Positions 30,101 through 37,669 of a stretch of 43,437 bases of DNA are shown here, one piece after another. A program made the position numbers and the translations under genes. This DNA is from Planctomyces sp. (GTDB lineage: Bacteria; Planctomycetota; Planctomycetia; Planctomycetales; Planctomycetaceae). The DNA lies in assembly GCA_005778115.1 (NCBI GenBank), contig SXKJ01000441.1, forward strand, positions 1 to 43,437, in the 5' to 3' direction. Numbering within the stretch: the first letter of the stretch is position 1; the number at the start of each line of letters is the position of its first letter. A model generated the notes under the pieces. It did no database searches and had not been told where the DNA came from. It was given only the letters and a program-made list of their open reading frames with translations.

Positions 30101-30641
30101 TGAGTTGCCGCGTAACCGGATGCCATCGCTCGCGGCACAGACTTTCAACGTTGCCGAAAACACGTCGATGGGCAGTCTGATCGGTCGTGTGGTCTTCAGT
30201 GACCTGGATGGGAATCTGCGCTCGCCCGCGCTCTCGATCACGGAGGGCGATCAAGACCACTTCGAGTTCATCGCCGCCACTGGCGACCTGAAGGTCAAAA
30301 CGCCGCTCGATTTTGAATTCAAAGCGTCGTACTCCCTGAAGATTCGCGCGACTGACACCGGCGTTTCTCTGACGGACACCGCCGACGATCTGTTTCGCGA
30401 GGCATTCATCACGATCAACGTCACAAACACCAACGAGCAACCGGAGTTGGTGGGGAGCGGTCTCGATAACCGATCGCGACGTGATGGAGATGAAACCGAG
30501 ACCGTTGATCTGAGACCGCTCTTCGTGGACCCGGACAACGGCGACACGCTGACCTTTACGCTGGTGGGCAACACCAATCCGGAACTCGTCGATGTGCGGC
30601 TGGTCAATGGAGGTGTGGCAGTGCGCGAGAGCAGAGGCTGA
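16884..30641 (+). CDS. Giant gene piece 7: CSLREA/beta-helix modules, Calx-beta and cadherin-like domains (about 4,580 residues)
   Basis: Largest intact frame in the window; first ATG 16935. Order by nucleotide: beta-helix and choice-of-anchor-Q end of module 2 (to 17920); SdrD-like domain (17930-18260); Ig/cadherin-like region (18260-18720); an unusual beta-solenoid-like region (18720-20170); CSLREA modules 3 to 7 starting near 20180, 21895, 23205, 24770 and 26205, each with a (T/S)LR(A/S)AIMEANA-type motif, GGAIYN-type beta-helix rungs and a [16 protein letters not shown] end; SdrD-like domain (27570-27890); two Calx-beta domains (27900-28610); module 8 (28610-30100); cadherin-like domain (30110-30450). 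The last dozen residues (VRESRG) look foreign to the domain and a hairpin straddles the stop, so the frame is probably truncated. Such proteins are exported and probably fibrous; no function is established. Confidence 0.8.
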   Translation, partial: GNVSGSGGGVFNQGNLTLLNVGLSDNVATAGGAVMNEGVADLQNLSVRGNSATSSGGGISNSGSATLGLAFSFFVNNTAGGFGGGLENTGTATIFDSRFFENSASSTSGVGGGLYHNGGTTSVTFSELRGGAAQDGAGLYAIGGTLNVSNSLIWASVASRNGGGAFLDNPTSATFINTTFSGNSAVNGGGLHTLSQELATLRNVTVTANTASGLGGGIRGIGASLFNTIVAANNGPTDPDISGIIFSGTHNVIGVPAFNTFTDGANGNKVGSVGSPLNPLLGPLADNGPFSFDPIKTHALLAGSPAIDGGTNTGAPEIDQRGFARPKDGDGNTTDVTDIGAVEAFLGAITGLVYHDRDGDRVRDLDGTEPVLRGFTVYADLNNNGQLDEAEPRTESSFFDDLSTPAINEIGAYKLFGLDPGTVKLRGLPPLGFESTTTFPLTFTLSPGQQINNVDIGSRFVNVAPVLADTNVSALLPLGTSVTQDRGVLVQRLLGGATDVNANALQGIAVTAVNTSQGTWQFSLDDAANWEDITAVAGLGDANALLLPADVLTRVRFRPNGGVSGTINNALTFRAWDRTEGSIGGTFDARVNGLNTAFSSATDSASVTLTATFFGGGGDGVNWSDAANWSNNTLPAIGGDVYLDLAGESATVTNGLTVRNIQSEEAITAQTGALTVTGLGRLFGPVAVRNGGVVEANGSVADLFVAQTDNSVQGLLTATSGGRATFAGLTAATTSNVQGFIAATNSGSVLNLPDLVSASASSLGLGINANGGTLNAPRLASLSGEIQLHANSGGVMNLPALQSINNATILVDANTTLDLPQVASLNSVALPVSGTNAILDLSSATTLTATNGRGSNWTVSGTGARLDFSGLQSLSGAEGNEIQASVSSGGALDLSQVDSITGNVGVFVAHLNSTVNLTDLDQLQRGTDNSSPTLEALIDGQLRLNPGTTTVIDDASITGFDDTVLVGALEVAAGATLRSGGLVTGQLVNRGVLDLQGTLMLTGNFTQTATGKLQVGSSTTAFERLAISGSATLDGELGVSSRNGPFDGADDFNAASNSVHSVVMFGSRIGDFATRTQDPAGGHRFVFSSDANSVDLLTQIFIENTSDEIDAVPGDGIAKAASGVSSLRSAIIEANAFAGHDTIVLAAGTYTLTLAGTNEEAAATGDLDIKDDVTIIGASAGLTFIDAADLDRVFDVKAGKKLRLEGVTVRNGHLAGGADGGGILNSGTLELVGVTLDSNDALSSVTAQGGAIYNQGALTITDSSLTNNTSNGAGGGLFNLGGHTATISNTTFDNNTSTARSGGAIDNDDNATLTVSNSTFTNNSASNNGGAITNPGGTATISNSLFDQNSVSTGTSGGGVSNLGDGVMTITASAFTRNSGQGGSAILNSSSAQLTVTGSSITNHSSAGSTVSSSSSGVFTITNSTISGNTTSAGSTLGTISHSTGSLVLINNTITNNAVGTSTSAGGVFINGGTATLRNNVLTATVGNRADVVGDFISEGGNFIGNVGTATGITQSTDRTGTSGSPLNALLGPLVNYGGPVRTGALQSAITSGSTQLTLTSASKFPNLPSFTIKIDSEQLLVTAVSGTTITVTRGVNGTTAASHNANTTVTLLSVPNITTPAFHSPLVGSPLIEAGVNGVGGTTDQRGAARTLDANGDGVATTDIGAVEFSFFVTTTADTRDANPGDGIAADASGQTSLRAAIMEANALAEHDVIYVSSGTYTLTRAGANEEAAATGDLDIVGELTLVGEGAITSIVDGNSIDRVFEQQSGSRLVLHGVTVRNGKTSATEIGGGLFANGLSTHVIDSRFENNTASSGGGLASYATGSTVLVEGSTFTGNTASGSSISSILDQIGSGLFAGIGTVDIRGSTFTGNSGARSHGAVGVGVSATVSIVDSTLADNLSDALVIDGGRVTVTRSTISGNNGTNSSPSRGGGGITGFGPDLTVIGSTISGNLGAQANGLLTLGGTVVIQNSTISSTGTSVFADYTNGGMSVRNSIVVGTIDARSTLTSLGNNLISAFNGVGVSNGVNGDIVGTVASPVDAKLGALADNGGPTKTHALLATSPAIDAGEADGVMLTDQRGLPRSLDGNDDGIPRPDIGAFERFVGFLVNSTLDTVDANPGDGIAADSMGRTTLRAAIMEANAHAGRDSIVVPAGTYLFTLAGTVEDAAATGDLDITGDLTITGLGATATIIDAADLDRIFDVKNGATLRLEGVTLRNGQIIGDGGAILNSGTLDLVGLTLDSNLVTGSFASQGGAIYNQGTLTIADSALTNNEAQGEGGALFNADGFTASITNSTFNNNRSQNSSGGAIDSGINSTLNIVGSSFTNNSAFGGGAIYNRSGTVSIASSLFGGNSSLLDGGALFNASGGSLTIDRSTLQNNSATTVAGGLYNIGQVTITRSTFKGNTATQGAAISNNDGAGTFDGLLTISQSLFVGNTATNQEGGAIDNNAGAKLNAENSTFSDNSATEGGAIFNSNLGQATLTHVTITQTTSGINGGGLHNNSSASEVVVKSSVIAGLPGGTPGADLVGAFTSLGHNFTGDKGTATGFANAVNGDQVGTSAARLNPQLGPLASNGGPTQTHVPLRGSPLIEAGVNGVGGATDQRGAGRELDGNGDGIATADIGAVEFAFFVTTTADTVDANPGDGLARDANGQTSLRAAIMEANALAGYDVISVPAGTYRITRLTGGNSGDFDINSSLSIVGAGAAATIIDARPSAGGTASTRVFDISASAVVTLAGLTVSGGLVDGFVNGGGITNAGDVTLRSVVVRDNRSTFPNGAGALGGGVYSSGSLQIFDSEFRDNLAGNGGGVYAVGALEVRDSLFTRNNALRSGGGSGGGLAADFAVTIVNSVFTQNMATRYGGGAAIGGPSGSQDGAIRTIQNSTFDGNTALDGGGGLLIGNPIATVSSSTFSNNVTGSHTGPLGGGGILVTDGTLLATNITVSGNSTGSSAPFGGGLRVFRGVATVDHATITGNTGGGVEAVSGGTVNLRNSIVTGNSATSNPNVSGTVTSGGHNLIGVGNGATGFTHGVNGDQVGTSATPLNAQFGLLADNGGVTKTHALLAMSPAIDAGAMLGTESQATIRDQRGVPRPQGAAPDIGAFEVGANLLFVNSTADSVDASPGDGIVADAQGRATLRAAIMESNTLSGVQTIVIPAGTYRLAAGADEAIEIAGDLDVLAEAILIGDGSGETIVEGNGDRVFDLHASAGAVTMRGLQVRGGGDSETGAGGGIRALTYVTLRDLVITGNQGGLGGGLYVGADGGLLEHVEISQNSGPGGGAGVFFDSLTFESEFPQKLLRIEDSWIHDNATLNGLGGGLHIRGGRLELVRTRVSSNSATEGGGLFVSGIGNTSAETFVVQDSLFDQNSASERGGAIYNFDSGDTSVVVELVNTTLAGNSAVLNGGAVHAVGGRVDLTNVTVAENSTLGDGGGLSWLGNGGYRLLNTVVTDNSAGTPSTSNLSANAFVSLGHNFISALGNATGFANGVNGDLVGTTLNPLDAKLGPLSDNGGPTLTMLPRLGSPLIDAGDNTGASATDQRGAARVVDGNNDSTATIDIGAVERVEGANRGRVFYDANGNALTDAGDRGLAGRTVFLDADEDGVLDTSELRTVTLADNLATSGIDEAGTYEFEIVAPGDIDVRTLIVAGEQFTTPSGGVHEATVVSGQLSFADFGLVVPLTITDLSSNPASVSGITEGDAGQAILTFRAELPAAAPVDVSFLATITGGAATVGTDVVERAVPQRTIVITAGQTSVDWSYAVPADSTDEFDETIVVTISNVTNALPPASAMITGVILDNDAPPTVSIGDAQLVEGDRGPNTLMFPVTLSAPSGKPVSVTFTVAAGTASAGVDFVAAAQPVMVSFAPGVTSATALVNLVTDFTDEADETLTVTLGEPINVTIADGQATGTILDDDINLTVTTDADKIDQTAGDGVVNTGVANEITLRAAVMTANQLAGDDEIVLPAGTFTFTLGTRSEDAAASGDLDVTSGYLRIRGTGTIENPSIIDAADLDRVFHVRNGATLELINVTLRNGDLGDSQDGGAIAVDASGTLILTQTKLENHTARTGGALFLLGNSTLTVSQATFTGNTASGATSPGGAIATSGSGIVLNVADSTFRNNTAVTGGGAIFSTGTLTVTDSTFESNRAEAVGSSQSSRGGAIFSSSTTMLSIESSTFSQNSSISRGSGQSTGGAVAADTSTTVTITSSTFERNVATAAAGATGTIRVGGGLWTRGTATITNSTFSANTADFDGGGMFDQTGTLSLNHVTIARNVSGRNGGGVAVAIGTANIKDSLIATNTATTSNPDVHGTFVSQGHNLIGNRGTVTSFVAGQNGDLVGESGAVIDPRLLDLADNGGPTKTHALEVRQIGVSVVFSPAVDAGDNSGAPQFDQRGLPRDVDGRDLGTATPDIGAYELPRNRMPSLAAQTFNVAENTSMGSLIGRVVFSDLDGNLRSPALSITEGDQDHFEFIAATGDLKVKTPLDFEFKASYSLKIRATDTGVSLTDTADDLFREAFITINVTNTNEQPELVGSGLDNRSRRDGDETETVDLRPLFVDPDNGDTLTFTLVGNTNPELVDVRLVNGGVAVRESRG

Positions 30642-30652
30642 AAGGCAGCCTC
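30634..30652. repeat. 7-bp hairpin across the giant frame's stop codon
   Basis: GAGGCTG (30634-30640), loop AAAGG, CAGCCTC (30646-30652). The loop is all pyrimidine on the other strand, as in the GTAG palindromes, but no GTAG flank is present. It marks the point where the giant frame ends. Confidence 0.4.
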
Positions 30653-30757
30653 GTCACCGAGGGCGAACTTCGCAAATCCGGCGCTGGTGCGATGGGCACC
30701 AACGTCCTGCAAACGGGGAATGACGATTCGCACGCTGACGAGGCTGGATGGAAAGGT

Positions 30758-30781
30758 GAGCCGCAATTTGCGGCTCTTTTC
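30758..30781 (+). terminator. Intrinsic terminator, plus strand
   Basis: GAGCCGCA (30758-30765), loop ATT, TGCGGCTC (30769-30776), then TTTT. It would stop plus-strand transcription about 120 bases after the truncated giant frame. The minus strand has no T-run after the hairpin. The stretch 30642-30757 shows no recognisable gene. Confidence 0.65.
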
Positions 30782-30817
30782 GTTGCCGTCGATTGGGACT
30801 TTGTTCTGACCGTTTCG

Positions 30818-32169
30818 TCAAATCAGCTCGCGAATCGGTGCCGCGCCATCGGGAAGCAGGTATTGCGGGCGGCCAGATTGATCGACGTACTGCGTGTGCG
30901 GATCAATTCCGAGCACATGGAAAATCGTCGCCATCAGATTCTTCGGTTGGATTGGTTGCGACTTCGGGACTTCGGCCTTGGGTGATGATTCACCCACAAC
31001 CTGTCCCATCTTCAATCCGCCACCCGCCAAGGCCAACGTGCAGAGCGGTCCCCAGTGATCGCGGCCGTTGTGGCCGTTGACGCGAGGCGTGCGACCGAAC
31101 TCGCCGGTGATGACCAGCAGGATCTTCTCGCTTAATCCACGTTGAGCCACGTCTTCGAGGAAGGTCGCGATCGCGTGATCCATCGGCGGGCAGGCCTGTT
31201 CAAGCTGTTTTCCAATCGAGAGCGTCGCAGGCTGACCGGGATCACCGTGCATGTCCCAGCCCTGCGGAGAATTCACGTAGTTGAGCGTCACGAAGCCACA
31301 ACCTGACTCGCACAATCGGCGTGCCAGCAGCAATTGATCGCCAAAGCCCGTCCCGGCGTGATTGTATTTGGCGCGAAGTCGTGGATCTTCACGCGTCAGA
31401 TCGAAGGCTTCTTTGGCTCGGCTGAGGATCAACTGGAATGCTTGGCCTTCAAATTTTGAAACGCTATCCAATAAGCCGTTTCGATCCATGTGCCTGTCGA
31501 GTCGATCCACCTGTGCGAGCAGTGATCGGCGATCTCCCAACCGCGTCATATCGGTTCGCAGATTCATGTTGTTCCGCGCTTCGCCGCCGACATCGAACGG
31601 GCTATAGGTTGCTCCCAGCCAATTCGCTCCATCGGCAAACAGTCTGATAATCGGATGTAAGTCGGCACGCCAGATTGCGGATGATTGGTGCCACGCACGC
31701 GCGCCGCGATTGATCCGAATGACGGCTTGATCGGCCCGACACCGGCGTCGACTGCGGGATGATCTGCACCGGTCATGACATAGTGCACGCCACTGCCATG
31801 CCCGGAATTCCCGTGAGCAAACGAGCGGACAAACGCCATCTGATTGGCTTGCTGAGCCATCTTCGGAAACACTTCGCCAATCTTGACACCGGAAATCGAC
31901 GTGGAGACCGAACCGACCACGCTCCGAAACTCAGACGGAGCCTCCATTTTTGGATCGAACGTCTCGATATGAGTCGCGCCGCCGCCGAGCCAGACCCACA
32001 CGACGGACGTGTCTTTGACTGACCGACCTTCGGCCGCCGCCACCGCTCGTTGTCGAAGCAGCCCTGGCAGGCTGAATCCCGTCAGGCCCAGCGCCCCGAC
32101 TTTCATGAACTCGCGACGATTGGTTCCTTCACATGTTCCAGCGAGTGGTTGACCCCAAAGATTCAGCAT
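30818..32169 (-). pseudogene. DUF1501 family protein, one-base frameshift
   Basis: Starts at ATG 32169 behind AGGAG, with a twin-arginine-like leader (NRREFMKVGALGLTGFSLPGLL shortened: RREFMKVGALG). It is a typical DUF1501 protein: WVWLGGGATHIETFDPK, SFAHGNSGHGSG, LLVITGEFGRTPRVNG, GRDHWGPL and the ending QYLLPDGAAPIRELI. The family is exported and related to sulfatase/phosphatase-fold proteins; its role is not established. The reading frame breaks near 31642, where restoring one C on the minus strand turns SDCLPMERIG into SDLFADGANWLGATYSPF. The two open pieces are 31564-32169 and 30818-31567. Full length would be about 450 residues, normal for the family. DUF1501 genes often follow a DUF1549/DUF1553 gene; none is present. 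The gene sits antisense between two parts of surface-protein sequence. Confidence 0.85.
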
Positions 32170-35100
32170 GATCGTGCTCCTGAATGGGAGGTTGGAAGGT
32201 TCGATTCAGGCAACGCGGCAGATTGCGTTTTAAGCGGCAGGCGGGACGGCACTATCGGGAGTGAGGTATCCCGGTCATCGAAGAACGGTCAAGAAACGCA
32301 TCAGGCCAGCGCCAGCGATACCGTAACTCCCGACGTCAGCCTGCTGCGGAACGACGGCACCGCGAATTTCCTGTCGCCGGAGTCAGCCGGTGTGCTCAAT
32401 GAATCGTCCGGTGCACTCCGATTCTCCATCGCCGCACGCGATATTGATGGCAACGGAACCCCTGATTTGATCATTGCCGACAAGGACAGCGAACGAATCT
32501 CCGTCCTGAGAAACACGCTGCAACCCGGCTTCGTCACCGTGCGCGTTGTCGAATCGATGGACGTGACCGGCGTCAGCTTTACGCTGGAAACCTTGAATCA
32601 ACCGCCGAGCTTCACGAAGGGAGCGAATCAGTTGGTCGATGAGGATGCCGGCACGCGGACGATCACGAACTGGGCCACGTCGATCAGTTCGGGTGGCTCG
32701 AACGAACCGGCGCAGGCGGTCGATTTCGTCGTGACGAATGACAATGAGAATCTCTTCAGCGTGCCGCCGGCGATCTCCGCCAACGGCACGCTGACCTACA
32801 CCACCGCCGAGAACGCGAATGGCATCGCGACTGTCACCGTGCGAATTCATGACGACGGCGGCAGCGCGAACGGTGGCAAGGACACCAGCGAACCGCAATC
32901 GTTCACGATCACCGTCACGGCTCTCAATGACCAACCGGTGGCCAATGCGCAGTCGGCCAGCACTCCCGAAGACATCGCTGAAGAAGTGACGCTGGCTGGT
33001 GCCGATCGCGACCCGGAAGTGACTCAGTCGCTGACGTTCTCAATCGTTACGCCACCGTCTCACGGAACACTCGGCACTCTGGATGCTTCCACGGGGCGAG
33101 TGACTTACACGCCCGACGAAAACTATCGCGGCCCGGACAGCTTCACCTTCCGAGTCACCGATGACACGCTCGCCGGAGGAGCGGCTCTCGATAGCGAGGT
33201 GGCCACAGTCTCACTGACGGTCACTCCCGAAAACGATCGCCCCGTCGCGACCGCTCAACAGGTGACGACGGATCAAGACGCAGCGATCTCGTTCAGCCTG
33301 ACGGGAGTCGACGGCGATGCTGGGGAGAATCAGGCACTGACCTTTGCCATCGCGTCCCAACCTCAACGTGGAACGTTGAGTGGATTCAATCCGGCAACGG
33401 GAGCGGTCACCTACACGCCGAATCCGGGAGTCATTGAACCGGACAGTTTCACGTTTACCGTGACGGACGACGCCTCAGCGGGTGGCTCGGCATTAACCAG
33501 TCTGCCGGCAACGGTGAACCTGACGGTGAATCGGCTCTTTGACGTGGTCTTCACCGGCAGCGGCAGTAATCCGCTGACGGCAACCACTCCCGATGGACGT
33601 CTGCAGATCACCGGGACCGGGGTGCTGATCCAAGTCAATCAAGCGGTCGTCCCGAACACGAACAACGTGGAGAGCCTCTTCATCCGCTCGCTGACCATCA
33701 ACGGTGCTGGTGGTAAAGACAACCTCAACCTTTCAGGACTCTCGCGAAGCCTGTTTCCGAGACTGCGTGAGATTGTCTTGAGCGGCAACGCGGGGGACGA
33801 CGTCATCATCGGCACGAGCTTCGATTCGAATAACGTTGTCGAACGGATCAGCGGCGGGGCCGGCAACGATCTGCTCAACGGCAGCGGAGGCCGCGATCGA
33901 CTGGTCGAAACTCAAACGGGAACGTCGGCGCTGAACGTCAGCCTCAAGGCCGTGACCGGTAGCTTGACCAGACTGACGCTCTCTGGCTTTGGCACCGACA
34001 CCATTGAAGCGTTTGAAGAGATGTCACTGACCGGCGCCGGCGGTGCGGACAAGATCATGGTCGATCTCTTCCCTGGCAACGTGACTCTGATCGGCGGGCT
34101 TGGAAATGACACCTTGATCGGCGGTGCTCTTGCGGACTCTCTCAACGGCGGTGTCGGCAACGACTCGTTGACCGGAAACGGTGGTGACGATCAGCTTCTT
34201 GGTGACGATCCTCTCGTTGCTGGCAGTGGGATCGACACCATCACCGAATCGGATTTGGCAAATACATTGGCAAGCAACTTCGTGCTGACTCCGATCAGCC
34301 TGCTGGGACGCGGCTCGGACACGCTCAGTTCGATCGAGAAGGTGAAGCTGACCACCTCCAACGTCGGCTCGCGGATTGATGCCTCCGCTTATGGCGGCGA
34401 TACCACGCTGACGGGAGGAAATGGAAACGACCTGCTCATCGGCGGCAGCGGAACCGATTCCATTGTGGGAGGCAAAGGGAACGACACTATCACGGGGGGC
34501 TTGGGCAAAGACACTTTGACAGGCGGAACCGACGCCGGCACCGCCGACACGTTGATCGAAAACGTCAGCGGCACCGTCACGATCACCGCCACGACGCTGA
34601 CGACGGTCATCTCCGGTCCAACCACGACCGTCATCGAAGCTCTTTCGGGATTTGACGCCGTCTCGCTCACCGGCGGCAGCGGTTCCGACACGATCAACGC
34701 GAGTGCGTTGCTCTTCGCGGTGACGTTGCTGGGAGGTGGCGGAAGCGACACGCTCACTGGAGGAAGCAGCGGCGATCGCCTGGATGGCCAAAGTGGCGAC
34801 GATGTTCTGACAGGTGGCTTGGGAGCAGACACGATCAGCGGCGGTGACGGCGTGGACCGGCTGGTCGAAGTCAGCAAGGCGACGGTTGCGACGAACTTCA
34901 CACTGACCGATTTCCAGGAGAGCGACGCTCAAGTTACCGGATTCGGTATCGCCGCAGTCCCCGAAACTTTGTCGAGCATCGAGTCGGCCAGTCTGACCGG
35001 TGGCAGCAACAATGACACGCTGACCGCCGCTGGGTTCACACGCGGCAGCGTCACGCTGACCGGCGAAGCGAATAACGATCAGTTTGACGGTGGCGCGGGG

Positions 35101-35997
35101 ACGGATCGCATTGTCGAAGCGGGATTCAACTTCACGATCAGTTCCGTCTCGCCGCTCGTGAATGGTGTGTCGACCGGTCATGGTTCATTGACCGGCAACG
35201 GCAACGACATCCTGCTTAACAACAACATTGAGGAAGCCTCGCTCACCGGAACGACTTCCGCCAACACATTGACGGCGATGAACTTTTCGGGAGCCGTCAC
35301 GCTCAATGGCCTGAGTGGCGATGACAAACTCTTCGGCGGCAGTGGCAACGATCAACTCAATGGCGGCGATGGCAAGGATTCGCTGGAAGGCAACGGAGGT
35401 GGCGACACGCTCTTCGGGAACGGCGGCATTGATACGTTGAACGGTGGTGCCGGAGCCGACTCGCTCGACGGCGGCAACGACAACGACAGCCTCGGTGGCC
35501 AAGCTGACCAAGACACCCTCATCGGAGGTGCCGGACAAGACACGTTGATCGGTGGCGCTGGAGCCGACACGTTGAGCGGCGGAGAAGGCAATGACATTCT
35601 GGATGGTCAGGCCGATCAGGACTCGCTCATTGGTGATGATGGTCGCGACATATTGATCGGCGGCTCTGAGTCCGACACGCTTCTGGGAGGACTCGGTGAG
35701 GATGTCCTGATTGGCGAGAGCTTCATGGTCAATGCGACCGTGCAGCAACGAACGGCGGCTTTCAACGCCATCCTCGCCGAATGGACGTCGAGTCGCACTT
35801 ACGAGCAGCGAGACGCGAACCTTCGGCTAGGCGGAGGCTCCGTCGGCACAACGCGGCTGTATGCCAGCACTCTGCAAAACGACAACGCGATCGACCGCCT
35901 CTTCGGAGAAAACGCCCGCGACTTGTTCTTCGGATTGGATAGTGAAACTCCCGATCGGATCACCACTATTGGAGCCGACCAGGAATTCCCCCGCTAA
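32170..35997 (+). CDS. 3' piece of a large surface protein: VCBS, cadherin/Ig-like and RTX repeats
   Basis: The frame is open from before 32050, but that part is antisense to the DUF1501 gene. Convincing protein begins about 32320 with a VCBS-type unit (VSLLRNDGTANF, DIDGNGTPDLIIADKD). Two to three cadherin/Ig-like tandem domains follow (about 32590-33530: TPEDIAEEVTLAGADRD, YTPDENYRGPDSFTF). From about 33700 to 35720 the protein is dense with RTX calcium-binding repeats of the type GGAGNDLLNGSGGRD, separated by beta linkers ending in SLTG. The C-terminus (AFNAILAEWTSSRTYEQR, then GENARDLFFGLD) looks natural. There is no signal peptide, ribosome site or good start, so this is probably the severed end of the giant gene or of a similar one. 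Calcium-dependent folding outside the cell is expected. Confidence 0.75.
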   Translation, partial: DRAPEWEVGRFDSGNAADCVLSGRRDGTIGSEVSRSSKNGQETHQASASDTVTPDVSLLRNDGTANFLSPESAGVLNESSGALRFSIAARDIDGNGTPDLIIADKDSERISVLRNTLQPGFVTVRVVESMDVTGVSFTLETLNQPPSFTKGANQLVDEDAGTRTITNWATSISSGGSNEPAQAVDFVVTNDNENLFSVPPAISANGTLTYTTAENANGIATVTVRIHDDGGSANGGKDTSEPQSFTITVTALNDQPVANAQSASTPEDIAEEVTLAGADRDPEVTQSLTFSIVTPPSHGTLGTLDASTGRVTYTPDENYRGPDSFTFRVTDDTLAGGAALDSEVATVSLTVTPENDRPVATAQQVTTDQDAAISFSLTGVDGDAGENQALTFAIASQPQRGTLSGFNPATGAVTYTPNPGVIEPDSFTFTVTDDASAGGSALTSLPATVNLTVNRLFDVVFTGSGSNPLTATTPDGRLQITGTGVLIQVNQAVVPNTNNVESLFIRSLTINGAGGKDNLNLSGLSRSLFPRLREIVLSGNAGDDVIIGTSFDSNNVVERISGGAGNDLLNGSGGRDRLVETQTGTSALNVSLKAVTGSLTRLTLSGFGTDTIEAFEEMSLTGAGGADKIMVDLFPGNVTLIGGLGNDTLIGGALADSLNGGVGNDSLTGNGGDDQLLGDDPLVAGSGIDTITESDLANTLASNFVLTPISLLGRGSDTLSSIEKVKLTTSNVGSRIDASAYGGDTTLTGGNGNDLLIGGSGTDSIVGGKGNDTITGGLGKDTLTGGTDAGTADTLIENVSGTVTITATTLTTVISGPTTTVIEALSGFDAVSLTGGSGSDTINASALLFAVTLLGGGGSDTLTGGSSGDRLDGQSGDDVLTGGLGADTISGGDGVDRLVEVSKATVATNFTLTDFQESDAQVTGFGIAAVPETLSSIESASLTGGSNNDTLTAAGFTRGSVTLTGEANNDQFDGGAGTDRIVEAGFNFTISSVSPLVNGVSTGHGSLTGNGNDILLNNNIEEASLTGTTSANTLTAMNFSGAVTLNGLSGDDKLFGGSGNDQLNGGDGKDSLEGNGGGDTLFGNGGIDTLNGGAGADSLDGGNDNDSLGGQADQDTLIGGAGQDTLIGGAGADTLSGGEGNDILDGQADQDSLIGDDGRDILIGGSESDTLLGGLGEDVLIGESFMVNATVQQRTAAFNAILAEWTSSRTYEQRDANLRLGGGSVGTTRLYASTLQNDNAIDRLFGENARDLFFGLDSETPDRITTIGADQEFPR

Positions 35998-36018
35998 GAA
36001 CGTCGAACCGAAGAGAAT

Positions 36019-36044
36019 CTCAGTCGCGGGAGCGACTGAGCTAC
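36019..36044 (-). repeat. Single GTAG palindrome
   Basis: On the minus strand: GTAG, 9-bp stem CTCAGTCGC, loop TCCC, matching arm. It has the same layout as the pairs at 4644-4725 and 37576-37631: GTAG flank and an all-pyrimidine four-base loop. It lies 22 bases after the RTX piece ends and may act as a terminator or REP-like element. Confidence 0.75.
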
Positions 36045-36178
36045 ATAGGCGATTCGCTCCCTCGACTCGCATTCCGAACGCCGATCAGAGTTCATTCTGC
36101 GAGAAGCTCTCAATCTGTTGGCCCCGCCTCCCATCGGATTTTGGGACACCCCCCGGCGGTGTGTGGAACGTGTCATGC

Positions 36179-36209
36179 ACCGGGGATATGCTCCCCGCCC
36201 GACCGGGGA
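36179..36209 (+). promoter_or_regulatory. Mutually exclusive hairpins upstream of the oxidoreductase
   Basis: ACCGGGGA occurs at 36179-36186 and 36202-36209, with TCCCCG between them at 36192-36197. The middle segment can pair with either copy (6 bp, loops of 5 or 6). If the region is transcribed this could be a switch; it may also be chance in GC-rich DNA. The rest of 35998-36273 holds only the GTAG unit and the ribosome site. Confidence 0.3.
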
Positions 36210-36273
36210 CGTGCTTCAGATTCGCGAACGCTGTCCTGTCGGTTCGGCGAGCACCACGATCAGGAGAGCAGTC

Positions 36274-37572
36274 ATGTCGAACAAGGGAACGCAGCTTCCT
36301 CGGCGTCAGTTTTTGAAGACGGCAGTTTCGGCGGCCAGCGCCGCCGTGATGGCACCCACGATCATTCCCGCCTCTGCCTTGGGGCTGGAGGGAACGGTGG
36401 CTCCCAGCGAGCGGATCATTGTCGGCGGCATCGGCATCGGAAACCGCGGGCTGTATGACCTCGGCTGTTTCCTGGAGCAAAGCGACATTCGGTTCGCGGC
36501 CGTGTGCGACGTGAAAGAAGCTCGCCGCACGTTGGTCAAGAAGATGGTTGATGAGAAGTACGGCACTACGCTCTGCGACATGCACCGCGACTATCGAGAC
36601 CTGCTCGACCGCAGCGACATCGACGCGGTGTTGATCGCGACCGGCCCGAACTGGCACTGCACGATGTCGATGGCCGCCGCGAAGGCCGGCAAGGACATCT
36701 ACTGCGAAAAGCCCTGCACGAAGAACATCGAACAGAGCCTGATCCTGCGGGACACGATCAAGCGCACCGCGCGAATTTTTCAGGCGGGAACCCAACGTCG
36801 AAACCTGCCGCACTTTGCGTTCGCGTGTGAGTTGGCTCGCACCGGAAAGCTCGGAAAGATGAAACGAGTGTTTGCACATCCGGCCGGGATGACCTCGATG
36901 TTGAGTGGTTGGCTGCCGGCTGAACCGGAACCGGAGAAGGAAGTCATCGATTATGACAATTACCTCGGCCCGGCCGCGTGGCGACCGTTCAACAAGGCAC
37001 TGCTCGCCGGCTTCCACTTTGAAAAGGGAGGCGGATTCATCGGCGCGTTCGGCGGCGGCGGCGTCCTCGAATGGGGTTCGCACTGTGTGGACCTCTGCCA
37101 GTGGGCGATGGGAGATTGCGAACCTCCCATTGAATACAACCCGCCGAAAGACGGGCACCTTGTCGCGAAGTATGCCAGCGGTGCCGAACTGATCTTCCGC
37201 GAAAAGGATTGGATTCCGCTTGGCTCATGCCCCGTGCGATTCGAGGGAGAGACCGGCTGGGTCGAAGCGGGTGACAGCGGCAAGATGGTGCTCAGCTCAC
37301 CGGAACTGCTCGCCGGCCGCACGGTCCTGGAGATTGGCGGCTATCCGGCCACGTTCCATGTGCGAGACTTCCTCGACTGCGTGAAAACTCGCTCGCAACC
37401 GAAGACGAACGCGCTCGCAGCCTGCAACGCTCACATCGCGTGCCACGCGGCCAACGTCGCGCTCTATCTCAACCGGCAAGTCAAATACGACAACAAAACC
37501 AACACGTTCATCGACGACGAACCCGCCAACCGCATGCGCTCCGAAGCGCTCCGCGAACCCTGGCGTCTGTAG
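36274..37572 (+). CDS. Tat-exported Gfo/Idh/MocA family oxidoreductase
   Basis: NAD(P)-dependent oxidoreductase, probably acting on a sugar or cyclitol outside the cytoplasm. From ATG 36274, behind AGGAG (36262-36266), it has 432 residues, normal for planctomycete members. A twin-arginine signal is clear (RRQFLKTA at 10-17, then a hydrophobic stretch). The Rossmann motif GGIGIGNRG lies at 51-59. The family motif EKP is at 145-147 (YCEKPCTKN), with GPNWHC before it at about 124-129. The C-terminal half has the usual alpha/beta dimer domain (GGGVLEWGSHCVDLCQWA). The frame stays open upstream to 36118, but that extension covers the hairpins and lacks similarity. The gene stands alone; a repeat pair separates it from the next gene. 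Substrate not predictable. Confidence 0.9.
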   Translation: MSNKGTQLPRRQFLKTAVSAASAAVMAPTIIPASALGLEGTVAPSERIIVGGIGIGNRGLYDLGCFLEQSDIRFAAVCDVKEARRTLVKKMVDEKYGTTLCDMHRDYRDLLDRSDIDAVLIATGPNWHCTMSMAAAKAGKDIYCEKPCTKNIEQSLILRDTIKRTARIFQAGTQRRNLPHFAFACELARTGKLGKMKRVFAHPAGMTSMLSGWLPAEPEPEKEVIDYDNYLGPAAWRPFNKALLAGFHFEKGGGFIGAFGGGGVLEWGSHCVDLCQWAMGDCEPPIEYNPPKDGHLVAKYASGAELIFREKDWIPLGSCPVRFEGETGWVEAGDSGKMVLSSPELLAGRTVLEIGGYPATFHVRDFLDCVKTRSQPKTNALAACNAHIACHAANVALYLNRQVKYDNKTNTFIDDEPANRMRSEALREPWRL

Positions 37573-37575
37573 TTC

Positions 37576-37631
37576 GTAGGACGGGCACTCCTGCCCGTCT
37601 CCGTCATGACGGCCAAGAGTGGCCGTCCTAC
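37576..37631. repeat. Head-to-head pair of GTAG palindromes (units D and E)
   Basis: Unit D (37576-37599, plus): GTAG, stem GACGGGCA, loop CTCC, matching arm. Unit E (37608-37631, minus): GTAG, stem GACGGCCA, loop CTCT, matching arm. The units again differ at stem position 6 with the partner base changed to match. They fill the gap between the oxidoreductase stop and the HEAT-repeat gene. Confidence 0.85.
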
Positions 37632-37669
37632 CTTCAATCACATCGTCCTCAACGACCAGGACCGCAACC

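Larger units (their letters stand above)
4914..30641 (+). pseudogene. Giant modular secreted/surface protein gene, interrupted by four frameshifts and three stops
   Basis: Domain order and protein sequence run continuously across all the open frames below, so they are pieces of one gene of about 8,570 codons. Interruptions: frameshift near 5031-5038; one-base loss in the G-run 9430-9434; TGA 9958-9960; TAG 10144-10146; TAG 12130-12132; frameshift near 16491-16499; extra base near 16883. Each can be repaired against neighbouring repeats (for example FGT-stop-VASLGDL against FGSSVASLGDL). The likely start is ATG 4914. No C-terminal anchor is seen before the frame ends at 30641 in a short out-of-character tail. 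As drawn, only truncated products can be made. The alternative is base-calling error, which explains small indels better than three substitution-type stops. Confidence 0.7.

Noticed and set aside
27876-30440. Long minus-strand open frame of 854 residues opposite the giant gene
   Set aside because: Arg-rich translation without domains; it mirrors codon bias of the plus-strand repeats. The same holds for minus-strand frames at 19671-21821, 15139-16158 and 17082-18041.
30692-30985. Small plus-strand gene at the junction
   Set aside because: It reads through an intrinsic terminator and into the antisense DUF1501 gene, with no recognisable domain.
30642-32300. Insertion sequence carrying DUF1501
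   Set aside because: No transposase, terminal inverted repeats or target duplication could be found at either join.
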